Position numbers and translations under genes: made by a program
In this document: positions 11,321 through 24,491 of the stretch, piece after piece
How the letters are laid out: every line of letters begins with the position of its first letter
Position numbering within the stretch: position 1 is the stretch's first letter
Notes under the pieces: model-generated
Databases searched by the model: none
What the model was told of the DNA's origin: nothing
What the model saw: the letters and a program-made list of their open reading frames with translations, nothing else
Source: Saccharina japonica
Lineage: Eukaryota > Sar > Phaeophyceae > Laminariales > Laminariaceae
Direction of reading: 5' to 3'
Length of the DNA stretch: 64,000 nucleotides
Assembly: GCA_008828725.1 (NCBI GenBank)
Contig: MEHQ01002756.1
Coordinates: 1-64,000, forward strand

Positions 11321-12916
11321 TCAAAACATACACTCAGCTTTGACGGAAAATCGAGGTGGGCTTACGGCACAGTTCGACAGGTTACGACGTGCTCTCTTGA
11401 TGGCAGGTGTCTGTACAGTGCAAACGAGGTTGTCCTCGGATGGGCCGTGCCGTGGGCAGTGGGTAGGTTGCTTCCCATCGAGTCCCCACCGCGACTTTCG
11501 CCGACAACTTGCCACTTGGCATCGGCTCTCGAAATTGACCACTAGACCGGTCGATATGTCGCTTATATGGTGGGAACACACTGTGGGCGTACCGTGAGGT
11601 AGTGCGTCCCATCTAGGCACCCTAGTGCAGGAGTCATGCGAGCAACGTCGTGAACGAACATTCACCATGCCGCTATCAGCATGTTGCTTGCAGTACACCG
11701 GCGTCTTGCTGTCCTCAACATTGTAACACGGCCACTTCAGGCAGGTATTGTGCGAGCAATGCCTGCGGCGAATATCCACCATGCCCCTATCCGCATGTTG
11801 CTTGCAGTACGCCGGCGTCGTGCTGTCCTTGACGTTAAAACTCGGCCACTTCATGCATGTGCCATGTAAGCAACGTCGGGTACTAACGTGCACCATGCCT
11901 TCCTCCGCATGATGCTTACAGTACACCGCCACCTTGCTTCCCTCCACATTAAAGGTCGGAGCCATCATGCAACTTGGTCGTGAGCAACGCCGGCTGCAAA
12001 CATACACCATGCCCTCCTCCGCATGTTGCTTACAGTACACAGCCCGCTTGCTGCCCTTCAAATTGAAACTCGCCACCGTCATGCAAGTTGGTTGTGAGCA
12101 ACGCTTGCTCCAAACATCCACCATGCCGTCCTCCGCATGTTGCTTGCAGTAAACCGCCCTCTTGCTTCCCTCGACATTAAATATAGGCCTCTTCGTGCAG
12201 GTAATATGCGAGCAACGCCTGCTGCAAACAGACACCATGCCCTCCTCCGCATGTTGCTTACAGTACACAGCCCGCTTGCTGCCCTTCAAATTGAACCTCG
12301 CCACCGTCATGCAAGTTGGTTGTGAGCAACGCTTGCTGCAAACATCCACCATGCCGTCCTCCGCATGTTGCTTGCAGTAAACCGCCCTATTGCTTCCCGC
12401 AACATTAAATATAGGCCTCTTCGTGCAGGTAATATGCGAGCAACGCCTGCTGCACACATCCACCATGCCGTCCTCCGCATGTTGTGCGCAGTAGACCGCC
12501 GTTTTGCTGCCCTCGACGTTGAAATTCGGCTGCTTCATGCAGGTGCCATGGAAGCAACGCTTTCTGGAAACGTCCACCATGCCATCCACCGCATGTTGCT
12601 TGCAATAAACCGGTGTCTTTCTACACTCGACGTTGAAATTCGGCTGCTTCATGCAGGTTTCATGTTGGCAACGCTTGCTGCAAACGTTCACCATGCCGTC
12701 CTCCGCATGTAGCTTGCAGTAAACCGGCGGCCTGCTGCCCTTGACGTTGAAACTCGGTTGCTTCATGCAGGTGCCATGGAAGCAGCGCCTGCTCTTGATA
12801 TCCACCATGCCGTCCTCGGCATGTTGCTTGCAGTAAACCGGCGTCTTGTTGCCCTCGAAATTGAAACTCGGGCCCCTTGTGCAGGTATTATGTGTGCAAC
12901 GCTTCATTATCTCCAA
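11321..12916 (-). CDS. EsV-1-7 repeat protein, 13 repeats (gene 1)
   Basis: A single exon of 531 codons encodes 13 tandem EsV-1-7 units whose first cysteines fall at residues 7, 45, 83, then every 38 up to 425, with the last at 466. Each unit is C-X4-C-X16-C-X2-H and usually reads YCKQHAEDGMV, which suggests a small metal-binding fold. Repeats 5-6 and 7-8 are a duplicated pair (SHITCTKRP, then SQPTCMTVA). Five linkers have an extra cysteine (VCS-K/R-RC) that genes 2 and 3 lack. Unit 12 is longer (41 residues) and contains PRW. The final 66 residues match genes 2 and 3 in length and hold a basic KRARR at 507-511, possibly a nuclear signal, and a closing VKAECMF. The ATG fits the starts of genes 2 and 3. 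Family members such as IMM affect brown algal development. The biochemical role of this one is unknown. Confidence 0.9.
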   Translation of the reverse strand: MEIMKRCTHNTCTRGPSFNFEGNKTPVYCKQHAEDGMVDIKSRRCFHGTCMKQPSFNVKGSRPPVYCKLHAEDGMVNVCSKRCQHETCMKQPNFNVECRKTPVYCKQHAVDGMVDVSRKRCFHGTCMKQPNFNVEGSKTAVYCAQHAEDGMVDVCSRRCSHITCTKRPIFNVAGSNRAVYCKQHAEDGMVDVCSKRCSQPTCMTVARFNLKGSKRAVYCKQHAEEGMVSVCSRRCSHITCTKRPIFNVEGSKRAVYCKQHAEDGMVDVWSKRCSQPTCMTVASFNLKGSKRAVYCKQHAEEGMVYVCSRRCSRPSCMMAPTFNVEGSKVAVYCKHHAEEGMVHVSTRRCLHGTCMKWPSFNVKDSTTPAYCKQHADRGMVDIRRRHCSHNTCLKWPCYNVEDSKTPVYCKQHADSGMVNVRSRRCSHDSCTRVPRWDALPHGTPTVCSHHISDISTGLVVNFESRCQVASCRRKSRWGLDGKQPTHCPRHGPSEDNLVCTVQTPAIKRARRNLSNCAVSPPRFSVKAECMF

Positions 12917-13330
12917 TCACGGTGAAGGCGACTGCAGTGAAAATATCAACGCACACCAGGGGGGGGGGGTTACGCCACAACGAGTGTTAAAGTTTCGGCT
13001 GAGCTGTCACGCCTACTGTTTGTGGACATCCCGGCGAAAAACGATGGTTGAAACGCGTCCGCTGCAAACACATGGCATCACAACGGCGAGAGGATGTCAA
13101 TGGTCATATCGCGGCGGGAAGCGGCATCGACTGTCACAGGCCTGAATCCTGGGACACTGCAACGCCTTTCAAGTGCTCAGGGAACATCTAGCAACGAATA
13201 TATAAAGTCACTTTCAAGGTCGGAGGGAATGAAAACTAGGTTCGAGGACATCACTGTAGGTCAAAACACTACTGTAGTGACCCCACGGCCTCTGTTGTGC
13301 TCGTGAGTACTACTGTAATATACCGCGAAG
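12917..13330 (-). promoter_or_regulatory. Conserved 5' flank and probable promoter/5' UTR of EsV-1-7 gene 1
   Basis: Read on the minus strand, this resembles the flanks of genes 2 and 3 over roughly 400 bp. The strongest block, TAGGCGTGACAGCTCAGCC, is at 13015-12997 and lies about 75 bp before the ATG. Other shared marks are GTTTCAAC near 13050 and TCCCTCCGA near 13225. A TATATA sequence near 13200 could be a TATA box. The run of ten or more G at about 12958-12970 is peculiar to this copy. Confidence 0.55.
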
Positions 13331-16300
13331 TGGTTGGCGAGAACCGAGTATTTAATACGCATTGTTGGTGTCTGGCTGGCAATATTCCCGTATGACACAC
13401 CACATTGGAGATAGTTACTATTTGTACACAGCTCCTTCCGGTTACACTTAGTTGGGACGAGTAGAGATGACCACTTCCGATAAGAAATAGTGCAACAAAC
13501 CAAGCAATTTCTGCGCAGGGTCATCACATATCTGCCAAAGGAAGTGTATTTGGAAATACCTTTCGTTTTCGTCTCTGATTGGCATGCACGTATCGTACAA
13601 ACGCCACCCATCCATCCGTAGTTTGTTTCGTACTGTGGAGAGTGAGACCACAATCGTAACTCTCTCGTTTGCTGCTTTTACTGTTTTTCCTGCTGTTTGT
13701 TGGTTTATTGTCCCCCCGTCGTCATACTGTGATTGTAGCCGTCGAGCCATACTGACACCGTTTATTCCATGTAGTAACTTTCGGACTTGCGATATCACTA
13801 TAGAGTGAGCCGATTCCACCACTTGCTATTTTGCTGGCGTCGTGGTACGCATGAAAGGCAGGAACCGGAAACGAAGTAGATGTGGGAACATTCTTTTAAG
13901 CTCGTACAAGGGGGGAGCTGGACTTCTTCAATATTAGAGCGCGATTAAATGTGTGTCGCCTACACCATGGTGAATGTGTTATGATAATTGACTGTCAACA
14001 CGATAAACAACATGACTCGTCAAGTCAAGCCACTCATCCAAAATGTTCAAAGTGAGCCATGTGCTGTGAGCCGAACCACACATTGAAAAAAAACAAAGTA
14101 TGCAGTGAATTAAATAAACTGCTGCAACTCCACCCGTCGCTTGAAACATTAATGTCCCAACCCTTTCCGACACTGTCATTTGGCAACGTATAGCCGGATC
14201 AATGTTCTGGTGGCAGAACCACACCTTGAGCCATCCCATCATCTATTGAGATTATAGTGCTTTCGTGATTCATCCTTCCTGTACGGCAACTATGAGGTTG
14301 ACGTCAGATCTCTTTCAGGCAATTCATCGGACGGGCTTACCATTGTGCTGCATTACAGTACCTTGCTGGTGCCCAGGGTGAAGGTTTGGGTTCAGCCGGG
14401 ATACGGGTTCTTGGTATTTCTATGCGGTCCTTCCATAGCATGTACACACGGGAACAAAGTACACGCCGTTTCGTTCGTGTAAAGTAACGTTTTCTGCACG
14501 AACTTCAACTTTGGAACCTCCTAATGGCCACTGCACCCTTATGTGAAAGCCGAGGGAATTCTGGTAGACGTTGTCTGTAGCGTGTGGATAGTTGATATTT
14601 TTTTTGTTCTAGATGTAGTTTAATTACATTGTCTACCACATTCCGAACGACGATGAAACATCGCACGCTGCCCTTTCTTAACTCCGCGTTAAAATTCGTC
14701 ACAAACAGGGGGCTTTCGACTACCTGGAAAAGGCTGTCGCCGTTATCGTCCAACACATCAAAATCATTTAGTTTATGACGGCGGCCGGGTCATTTCAGAA
14801 CCTTGTGCACCCACCGTGATGGAAAACTTTATGATGCCGCTTATGCAATATGCAAAACGCTTCGTGGTATTGTCAGTAAAACTAAGGCAATAAAATCGAC
14901 TGGGGCGGTAGATGGACGATTGTGTGCCTTCCGTAGCCTGCGTACCAGGTAATGAACAAAAATAGCACCTCGAAACCGCACATACAACTACACAGAATCC
15001 GACACAATGCCGGTTTGCGAACGCGAGCAATTTAGATCACTCTGCCCAAAACATCCATTCACCCATCAAATTTATATTCTGTGTCCAATCGCCAAAGCTA
15101 TCGACCGAAACAATTTGACATGCCACACACATATATATGTACCCCCTCGTTTGCTGAGATATTCTATGATGTCAGGCACAAACACCGTAGTCTCAAACTG
15201 CTTGACCAGGAGCGTAGTTCGGTAGTCTGTATCGTCAAACAGAAATGCAGCATGTACCAGCGTTCGTTCTGTGTGACCCCAAATGCTAAACATGGTGACA
15301 CAACCAACCTGTTACCGCATAACACGGAAGGAAGCACAGCCCGGTAATAACAATTTGACGTAGGAAAATAGTATCGCCGGGTCTGGTGTTGTAGGGGGTG
15401 TCGTATCTAGCCAATTCCCGGCGATAATCACAATGCACAGTAGCGCAGCTTGGGGGTGTGGTAACGAGGGAGTGTAGTATTTAGAGTTTGTGGCTACGAA
15501 CGGATGTGATACTGATGGGGTGCACTAACGGTGGTTATAATTTGCTACTTAGCGGGCGTTACTAGACCACAGTCAAACTTGAAAACAAGAGGGTGTGATT
15601 GCAAGGTGTCAACAACAGGTGGGAAGCTGCCGGCAGCAAGGGGTGTGCTAACATGTGAGAGGCTGTAGCATGAAACCAGCTTTCATTTTACATGGACATC
15701 AACTATTGCTGGTGATGGTAAAGCCCACGCCTGGAATCGGAAATGACAGCAAGGACGCTCGCTTGGCTACAAAGCCGCAGGACAGTCAACGGTAAGGCAT
15801 GAGGTATTTTATGCTCTGGCACGACCTACGGGTTATAATACATGTCTGTTCAGCGCAAGAGGCGTCGGGAGTCTGGGTACGAGCAGCGCCATACGAGGTT
15901 TCGCGTAGCACAACCCGTTTGTCGTTGGTTAAACAATTGTTGGGTTTGTTCTGCCCACCAGAAAGATGATTGAGGCACCTTCTGTTTTACCGCTGTGGAA
16001 AACAACCTGCTCCAGGTGTCTATACGTCTATACTACTTGTACCACTTGTCAAGTTGTTTTCGGGCAAATATTAACGCAATTGTAAAACACAATCGCCTAC
16101 GGGCGCCCTCGGGGACTGTAGGCAAGTTGCATGCCTGCGACACATGAGCGCGACGCGCTTTACAGGTCACGTAGCGCTGCAACCAGCAGCCGCCGAAGCC
16201 CAAAGTACCGTATGCTCCGAATACAGGTACTACAATAGGAATTCCATGGTGTCAAAACTACTAAGATTGAACCCCGCAAGCCCTTGCCCCGATGGAAAAC

Positions 16301-16554
16301 GAACTGCTGTAGTACTGCCATGGTTATATGAAACCTCTCTTTCTAGCCGACGCCCCGAAATATACTTATATCAGATATAGCTTTGCGCGCCGGTTTATTT
16401 GCGAGTTAATGCTAACATGGTAGGCGGCAAGTTCCGTGATTGGCCACAAAGCTACTACCGGCGCCGGTTGTTGGGCGGTAGGGCACAGTAGAAGAAGCAG
16501 GAGAACATGTCGTGTGTGAATGGTATACACCAGGTCGTTTGCCAATTATGGCGT
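13331..16554. other. Intergenic, no supported gene
   Basis: Many short frames with no recognised motif. The stretch from 15360 to 15680 is rich in GGGGTGTG-like words but shows no regular period. Confidence 0.4.
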
Positions 16555-16695
16555 TTGACGCTGTTTTCACGCGCATCACCGTCGGGGGTGTGATATTCAA
16601 CGTACCCCCGGTAATATGGCTACGAAAATTTCGAACGATATATCACCGGGTGTGTTCATGTAGGGGGGTGTGCTTTCGCCCATGCTATACGGTAA
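16555..16695 (+). repeat. Dispersed repeat, copy 1
   Basis: This matches 44805-44975 in the same orientation: ATTCAACGTACCC, ATATATCACCGG, GTGTG-TCATGTA, GGGGGGTGTGC and GTGCTATACG-like blocks occur in the same order. The second copy carries small insertions. No terminal repeats are evident. Confidence 0.6.
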
Positions 16696-19600
16696 TGACG
16701 GATAGTTCAGTTGTTCATCGTACTCATAGAGCGTCTCAATTCGTGATCGGCTATGGATGTCAGAACACACGTACTTAGAACATGCCGTCAGCGGATTAAC
16801 AAAACCACCAACAGGAACAATAGTCACCTCGTCCACACGCTGTACCAACACACGCCCAAATACGCTCACAACGGCGATATACCTACTGCAGTAAACAATA
16901 TCTAGTTTCCGCAAGCAAGACATATCGAATTAATATTTCGGTGTACGCTAGTTGGTGAGATGCTGTGGTGGATCACATTTCAAGGAAGCTCCATGGATCA
17001 CTCCGGCAACACGTCGAGTATATTTTCAACTAGACGTGACCAAGTTTAGGACACCAATTCGTCACTACCAGGCATGCCTTCAATGCTGAGCAATTTCTCC
17101 TTTGGTGTGGGTGGATAGGACCGTCATTAAAGACCGCATCCCAGAAAGCAGTGACTCGACTACAGAAACGAACTGGGAGGGACTTCCCGAATATAACCCA
17201 CACCGCAAAGTACACAATGCTCACCTAAAGCTTTTCAACCAACACATATCAAATATCAGGTATGGGGTATACATGGTTTATTTTCCCTGTAAAATCAGGA
17301 AATTTAATGTTTTGTGACAGTAACCCCGGGCCCACACGGCAGATGTAGGTGCGAAGGGGCCTCTCGCTGTGTTGTCTTTCATTCCATATTTCTTCATAGG
17401 TTCACTGTTTATATCAGTTTTATTATTTCATCAAGCAATTTCATATGTTTTAGAAGTATGTACAATACGGTGTGGTGTCCATCTGCACACGTCCACGTTT
17501 AGGTCTAGCTAGCTGGTCAGTGCTTCGATGCGCCCCCATCCCAGACCCCATACAACACTTACACTTGCCCATGGCGACTATGACTATCATCTGGATATTA
17601 GTAATACCAATTGACAGCGCCTTTCCCGAATCTGCTTCCGTCGGCAAAATTTCTATCATCGCGAGCGAGTGTGCGTGTCGGCAAAGTTCGATCGTAATCG
17701 ATGAGAGGGGCGAATTCTAAACCCTACGCCCGGTGTAGCAAAGAGAGAAGGCACAAAGCGAAAATACTCGCAAAACTGCCTATTGTAAAACCAGATGGAT
17801 ACGGAAGTTGCTTACAAAATAGAAATGTAAACGTCAAAGAAGAGTTCTGGTCTGAGGGCCTTCCTTCGCTGGTATATCGGTTACTCCAAGCGAGTTGAAC
17901 AAACTTGTGTATTCAAAAACTCTAACTTCAGTCTAACTGAAGCGCGGATCGTGGCCAACAAGTAACAGCCACCCGTATCAACAAAACACCTGCGTAGCCT
18001 CTTTGGAGATATATCCGTATTTCCTAAATTTATACCTAGATATGTATTGTTCGGACCCACCGATAAGCTGAGCTATGCAGTGGCCAACATTCGTGCAGGA
18101 GAGGCTACAACAGCAGCACCTGTGCTTCGGTCGTATATGTGTGCGTTTGGATAGACATGACGATTATGCGCGTGACTGCTATACCCGCAAGGGCCGTTTG
18201 GAACGAGACGAGAACAATTGCCAAAACATATTTCAAGTTTTATATACCTTTTTTCATATCTCCGAATTTCAAGTTAAAGTAACTCGTAATGTAAACTTCT
18301 AAGTTGAATAAACTTGCCAACCAAGGACCACGGAAATATCCAATCTGAAGTATGGAAACAAATTGCTACTTCGGCAAGTCCAAATCTCCATTTTTTTTTC
18401 TCATCTCCCAAAACAATATAACAAGTAAGTGTCGACAAAAACAGCCTTATATAATTCGCACTCCGCGTGAGCAGCGTGTAGATTTCTGTTAATTTCAAGT
18501 ATTGGTATTACGTCTAACCCCATCCATGGCCACAAGCCTGCTTCCTACTACCTTCTATATCACGACACTCGGCGAAGACCCACGTAAATATTATATACAG
18601 TACTTGGAAAAGTATTTGAAGGGTCCTTTCGGTCGAAAAATAAAACAGTACCTGGTACGTACTTGAGTATTGTGAAAAAACACACATTTTCGTCTTTTTC
18701 ACAACAGCAATACAATCTCTGGTACAATAACACCATAGCATCACTCGTTACCCAAGACGGTGTAGCTGCAGTTCTAATGCTCAGAACCGCTCTCGACCAA
18801 CCTATAGCTAGCTCGTAATGGTCTCTAGGAGGTGTTGGGGCCCTTGCATCCGCAAAGGAGGGCAAGCATTGCTGTGTTGGCATCACGGAACAAAGATGCT
18901 TAGCAGCAAGAAACTTGTATGACTCCGGTCCTCCTGTTTGTTGTCTACACTCTGCTGTGGCTTCTTAGGACGCTACGACCGACGGCCGAACTAGACCCAG
19001 GTAGGTTCGCCTACTACTGTAGTGCTCGGCGTTATTATCGGAAATCTAAGTTAAAACCGTATCAGCAGCCCCAGAAACTCTCGTTTTACTAATTCCTCTA
19101 TAGGTGCAGGTGAATGGGAAGTCGTTTCTGAGTAAGAGGCGATTTTCGTGTGGTCGATCCGGCGTCCGACACCAAACGTTTTGTCCATAATCTACGCTTT
19201 CGAAAATGGCCATTAGGAGGTAGGTCTGAGCATTAGGACTGTCGTTTTCGGTATCGAGTCGTGAATTAGAAACAATCTGCAATAAAAAATATTGAAACTG
19301 AAAAGTAAATCACGAATTTGTTAGATTGCAGTGCTCCTAAGTGTTTAGCCCGGCGAGTACGTTCTAGTGGCGTTGAATCTTGAAATTCGGTTTTGAGCGG
19401 GGAAGCGTAAGCCGCAAAACACTTTGGAGTCGTGCCATTACCGTGGCGAGGGCGGGGGGCATGGTCTCAGCGCGACTACTGTAGTCACTGCTGTATTAAC
19501 TATGCAACAAAAAAAAACCTTTCTGTACGTGATGGCAATGGCTCCTAACAGCATCGATTGCAACAACAAGATGCTACGACGTATTGCGCCGACTTTTGCG

Positions 19601-21344
19601 TATACTGGTACGTACTTATGAAACAGTACAGGTATGAGTATACGTACCAGGTGTTTCCATATTCACACCTCGTAGGTAGAGCATAAAGCCTTTCGCCACC
19701 ACACCGGGGCGATTGGCGACTGCATGCATACAGCCCGTCACACCGCACTTGTACGCGAAATCGTGACCACCCATAATGTCCAACTCTGGTTAACCCATAC
19801 AGCAGCAGTACTCGCCCACATGCAATCCTATTATTATGCAGAAAACCTCTTACATACTATGACCGCGCAGCAGCAGCAGCAGGGAGCGCGGCGCGACTAG
19901 CGAGCGACCTGCTCCAAGACCTATCATGTGCACACACATCTTTGGTTGTAGCAAGAATCAAGCAGATGATGCAGGCTCACTCAGCGTGGACAGGCCGTGA
20001 GTAGCGTATGCCAGAAGACACCAATACCATAAAGTGCCTAGTAGGGGCTAACAACGCCGTAGCCTTACGAGTACTCCACAACATTATATATAGCAGAGGG
20101 AGAGTCCGTCCCCCCCGCGCCACGTACACTCACAGCCTCCATCTTTTACGGGTACAGTACTCACGAAAGTTCTAGCCTACGCAGGACACAGGTAGCACCC
20201 CAACTCACATCTGGAGAAAATTGGCACTCCCGCGACGGATACGCAGACCCTGCTGGTAACCAACGTGGCCACGACTTCGCCTGTCCCCAGTATTTATGTT
20301 TGTGTGTCTGCTACTTTTATACATTCTAAAGTTTTGTATAACATTTTGGGGCCGATGTTTTCGGGGATAGGGGTCGGATAAGGTCTTTGATGTTTACATT
20401 TGTTGACAGCGACAGGCTGAACAACAGTCTGCACCTACATTTCTCGGACGATCGAAGTCACGACTAACTCTTATACCCACCAGTGGCGTCCATTCTTCTG
20501 ACGCGGGGTGTGGTAATCTCTCCAGGTGCGAGTTTGGGTGTGACTTGTTCAAACACCTGTATTGCAATTGAGCAGGCTGGAATGGACCTGGTATGGATGC
20601 CTGTAGAAGTGAATGCAGGTGGGTGGCTCTGGGCGGGTGGAGACTCTGTGCAGCAATGTGTACAGCGAAGACTACCATTCCGTTAGCCCTTACTCATAAT
20701 GTATGATTGTATATCGTCTACGGGCAAGTCGTGCACACGGCCTACCCTGTCTGAAAAGAACTGCGCCATCTGTATGTGCTCGTACTTGGTGTATTCCTGG
20801 CACGTACAACAAAATGCATTTGACCTTTCGCCGGCGGCCTAAAAGGCCGCCAGTATCAGACTCGCATGATCCCCCACGTTTTTGAAAGAGCAGAATACCA
20901 GCGTTGTGGTGATATATGGAGGTCAGACTTAATGCCAAGAGTTAAGAGAGCTCCCACGGAGTTATCGAGGACACTGCTGTGTAGTAGTAGGGATACTCGT
21001 ACGTATCTTCGGTCACACGCAGTCTGATATCTGATATCATATGTGTGAATAATATCCGAAACGCACAATATAACTGCTTGCACAACTACTTTTAACAGCC
21101 ACTGTCCTGCTGTACGATAAGTACCTGGTTTCGTACCATTGGCAGCAGGAGCTAGCTGCTGTACGTACGAAAACGCACTACGTACCTGTCGTAACTGGTA
21201 TGGTATGATACAATATTGGGTATGCATGTACATGTTTATGCGCAACTGCTGTACAGCTGCTGATCCGGTGCTGCTGTGTGCTGTACTTAATTTTGAATAC
21301 ATTGTAATTGTGTGGAGGCGCCTATTTACCCTAAGTTAGACTGT
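16696..21344. other. Intergenic, no supported gene
   Basis: Only short frames. A perfect 7-bp hairpin (GGCGGCC, loop TAAAA) lies at 20833-20851. A short (CAG)n run lies at about 19867-19881. Nothing else repeated was seen. Confidence 0.4.
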
Positions 21345-22853
21345 TTTTGGAATCTGAGTCGAGTTTCGAAAATACTTTGAACTATTTTTCGACTTTTAAT
21401 AGAAAACAGATATGCCTAGGTACCAAATGGACATTTTCCCGGAATACTTTCACTTTTCATCTCCGGCCGCGGGTCTTTTCTCGCGCTGTCAGCTGCGGGG
21501 CACGCAGGGGGGGCGCATGTATACCACGGCGCAAGTGCGGGTCCCGGCCGAGGCCCGTGGGGCGTGCTCTGAGCCTTTAAAGTCGCAAATCCCGGCAAAT
21601 AACTCAGGGGGGGCATTCCGACTTGACACCGCTTCCCAACTACCCTGAAAAACCTGCCATACGATTGTTTTTTCATCCCCGGTATCAACTTTGATGGTTC
21701 CTTTTTGATCCGTCACATGAACGAAACACACAAAGCACGCACCACGCACGAGAAAACAAGGACTTCACCGACATCGAACGAGGCACGCATCAAGCGTCGT
21801 GCAGCAGTAGTTGATACCATGTTGCATGCGTCTGCTCTGTCTGAGCTGCGTACAGCAGTAGTGGCAGTTGTACGACACGCTTGATAATTTCATGTAAATT
21901 TGTGATTTAGTTCCAATATTTGGGAATCTACGTAGAGTACAAATACACAGATCTACGAACACGTATATATGTACCATCATGCAGACTTCGAAGTATCATA
22001 TCTACGACCTCTCTCTTTTTTTGAACGATAGGCCGATCTACATACGTACGAACACGAGTATTATGGTACTGCTGTACTTTACGGATACATGTCTCCACAG
22101 TAGTCTAGGCTACAAACTGCGAAGCAGCCAAGGCGCTGTTTGACGAACAGCACTGCACAGCAGTACTACTGCAGCAGAAGAAGCTGCAGACCCCAAAGTG
22201 TGCGCGGGACATCTACGAGTAGCAGGGGGGACCCAGCAGGCTAGTTGTGACAGCTACGAAGCACTGTTTTGCTGTGTTCTGCCTCTCGTTGTGTATGCGT
22301 GTGTGTATGTTCGATTTATGCCATTCGAGCAAAAAAACTCAGGTCGTTTGCCCGGCCTCGCCCGAGTTTTCAGGATATTTTTCTGGGTTTATGTTTGCGC
22401 TGTGCCGCCTTCTCCTCGAGGTTTCGAGGTCACCATGTGCTGCTCGTTCGCCAGCGGCCAGCGGATGCCTTGGGGAGCCGCGTACTGGCCACAATCGGTG
22501 TACGCAGCAGTGGCAGCTGTATAAAGGCCTTTCACGAGTTTTTGGGCATGCCGTTGAGTTGCGTGTGGATTACACACGAACGAAGTACCTTTATCAGGCG
22601 CATTTACTACAAAACAGTATGGAATAGCCACGACGAAAAAAATGTCGCAGATCGTGATTTCGAGTTTTGCTCCAAAAAGGGAACTATGAAGCATGTGCGA
22701 TCGATTTTCAACTTGCGACACCCCCGGGATTTTAAGTGACCAAATCCCGAAGGGGAACCTTGTACCTTTTACCATATTTAAACAAATATGGAATAAGCCG
22801 TCTCGCTCAGTTTTGAAGGAATTTCGTTTATGAGTCGAGTTTAGATCATCCAT
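21345..22853. other. GC-rich islands with overlapping frames, unassigned
   Basis: GC-rich patches at 21470-21560 and 22330-22510 leave several frames open together on both strands, for example 22269-22739 plus (156 codons) and 22389-22853 minus (154 codons). Both cannot be real over their full length. Exons of an intron-bearing gene may hide here, but I see no motif or splice pattern that decides it. Confidence 0.25.
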
Positions 22854-24166
22854 TTTCCATTGTTTTCGGTCATGCTCTTCGAGATTTTTAGAGTAAAGTT
22901 AGTATGGGGTATTTATCATGAAATTAGTGTGTATATTTTACCTTGAAAGTCATGGGGATTTATTCTGTAACTGGAGAGAGGTACGATCGCAAATGAAATG
23001 ATGCCTTCGACACGAACGCAAACAACAGCAAACAGCGACAAATTCCTTGTGAAAAATAATATGCCTTTGTACTGACGCAGACTGACCTGTTAATTATTTA
23101 TTTCCCCAATCAAATTATTTACACCCCTAATTTCTGTGTTTTCAACAGTGTTTTGACGTCTAATTCTATCGATTATTAGCGTTCCCCACCCCAAAAAATG
23201 CCACTTAGTCCAGGTTCAACCAATAAATTGATATGTCGCCCATCATCTATCAATTCCATACTTGGTCTCATACATAATATTTGGCTCTAACGTTTCAACT
23301 GGCACTCGAATAGCCTGTCGCAAAATCACGCACGAATTCAATGTTTTATCTGAGGTGTTTTATTGCGCTCAGCTCTTGGTCGCGTCGATTTTCAAGGTGT
23401 TTCATGCGCGACCAGGGCGTAGGGCCTACAGCAGTACCATGATATTAACCTTAGTTCCCGTACCAGTACGTATGAACCACGTATGTACAAAAAAAACAGT
23501 ACATGATGAATACCAGGCACAGCTACAGGCTGCAACAATAATACTTCACAGGCGAGGCGGTGGGGGGAGCGGGTCCAGGGGAGCGGGTCCGGGCGCAGCC
23601 CCGACCCTTGTCCCGCCCACCTGGCAACCCCGTGTACGCTTGTTCGTGGCATATTATATGAATGGACTCTCTAGCAAGCGGAGTGGGCCAGACGGTCGTT
23701 CGTGTGTGTTATACGAAGCACAATCTATCGTTATTGTCTCAACGTGCATGGTCGGTGGTCCATGTCATGGGCTAGTTCGAGTCTAGAATCGTTTTCGTGA
23801 TGTTCACCCGAAGTGTAACACAAACGCCACCACAACTTACGCCGCTCGACATCATACTGCTTGACATCTTGATATAATCGTACAGCACACGGAATACTTT
23901 CCAGTGATGGCGAATTGAATGCACTACATATTATACAACCGTCGTACAAGTCCAAAATATTACTTGTCGCCAAACGTTTCTGGATTTACCTTGCGGCTGA
24001 GAGCGGGTCGGGGCTGGAGGCCCTTCGCCCAGCCGAACATACCCCGCGTCTGTGTCAACGATTTTCTTTCGCTCTATGGATTGTTGATTAGATTAAAGCG
24101 CCAGGTAGCGGAGTTCGTCAGACGTATTCTACTACAGCAGCATCAGCAATACAGACAGGAGCAACC
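22854..24166. other. Intergenic, no supported gene
   Basis: The 174-codon frame at 23262-23786 crosses a GC-rich repeat (GGAGCGGGTCC twice near 23577-23591) and has no recognisable domain. A GC-rich block near 24000-24045 (CGGGTCGGGG...ACATACCCCG) has a weaker echo near 24850-24890. Confidence 0.35.
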
Positions 24167-24398
24167 CCACGGTAGGGGTACCACTTTTAGGCTCAATATT
24201 TTGACGGGTTGTGCTCCTCACGTAAGTAACCACCGGATACTATTAATATTTTTCTGGTATATTTGTTTTTCCACTACCGCACTTGGAAAGTTTGGTCGGG
24301 TTGCGCGAGCGAGTGTTTCTGAAGTCATGTTTCGGGCTAGATATTGAGCTCTTCATGTGAGGAGCTCAGACAACTCTGCTGCACCCCTCTACCGTGGG
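24167..24398. mobile_element. MITE, copy 1 (232 bp)
   Basis: The ends are inverted repeats: CCACGGTAGGGGTACCAC on the left and the mirror of CCACGGTAGAGGGGTGCAG on the right. GAGCTC...GAGGAGCTCAG lies near the right end. There is no coding capacity. It closely matches the copy at 53168-53398 and is related at the ends to the copies at 24492, 31387 and 60717. Confidence 0.8.
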
Positions 24399-24491
24399 AT
24401 GACTCACAGGCACAGCTGCAATTAATATTGTTCTTGTTCTGCGAGTACAAATCATTGCAGCTAGATGAAGGGGGCAGATTCTAATGACGAA

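Noticed and set aside
11321-12916. Integrated phaeovirus origin for the EsV-1-7 genes
   Set aside because: The family is named after a virus gene, but no viral hallmark gene lies nearby. The genes behave as a dispersed host family with shared flanks, and brown algal genomes carry many such genes.
22269-22853. Two overlapping frames of about 155 codons on opposite strands
   Set aside because: At most one could be real. GC content alone explains both, and no splice or domain evidence favours either.
23262-23786. 174-codon plus-strand frame
   Set aside because: Composition changes midway, it crosses a GC-rich repeat, and there is no motif or partner frame elsewhere.
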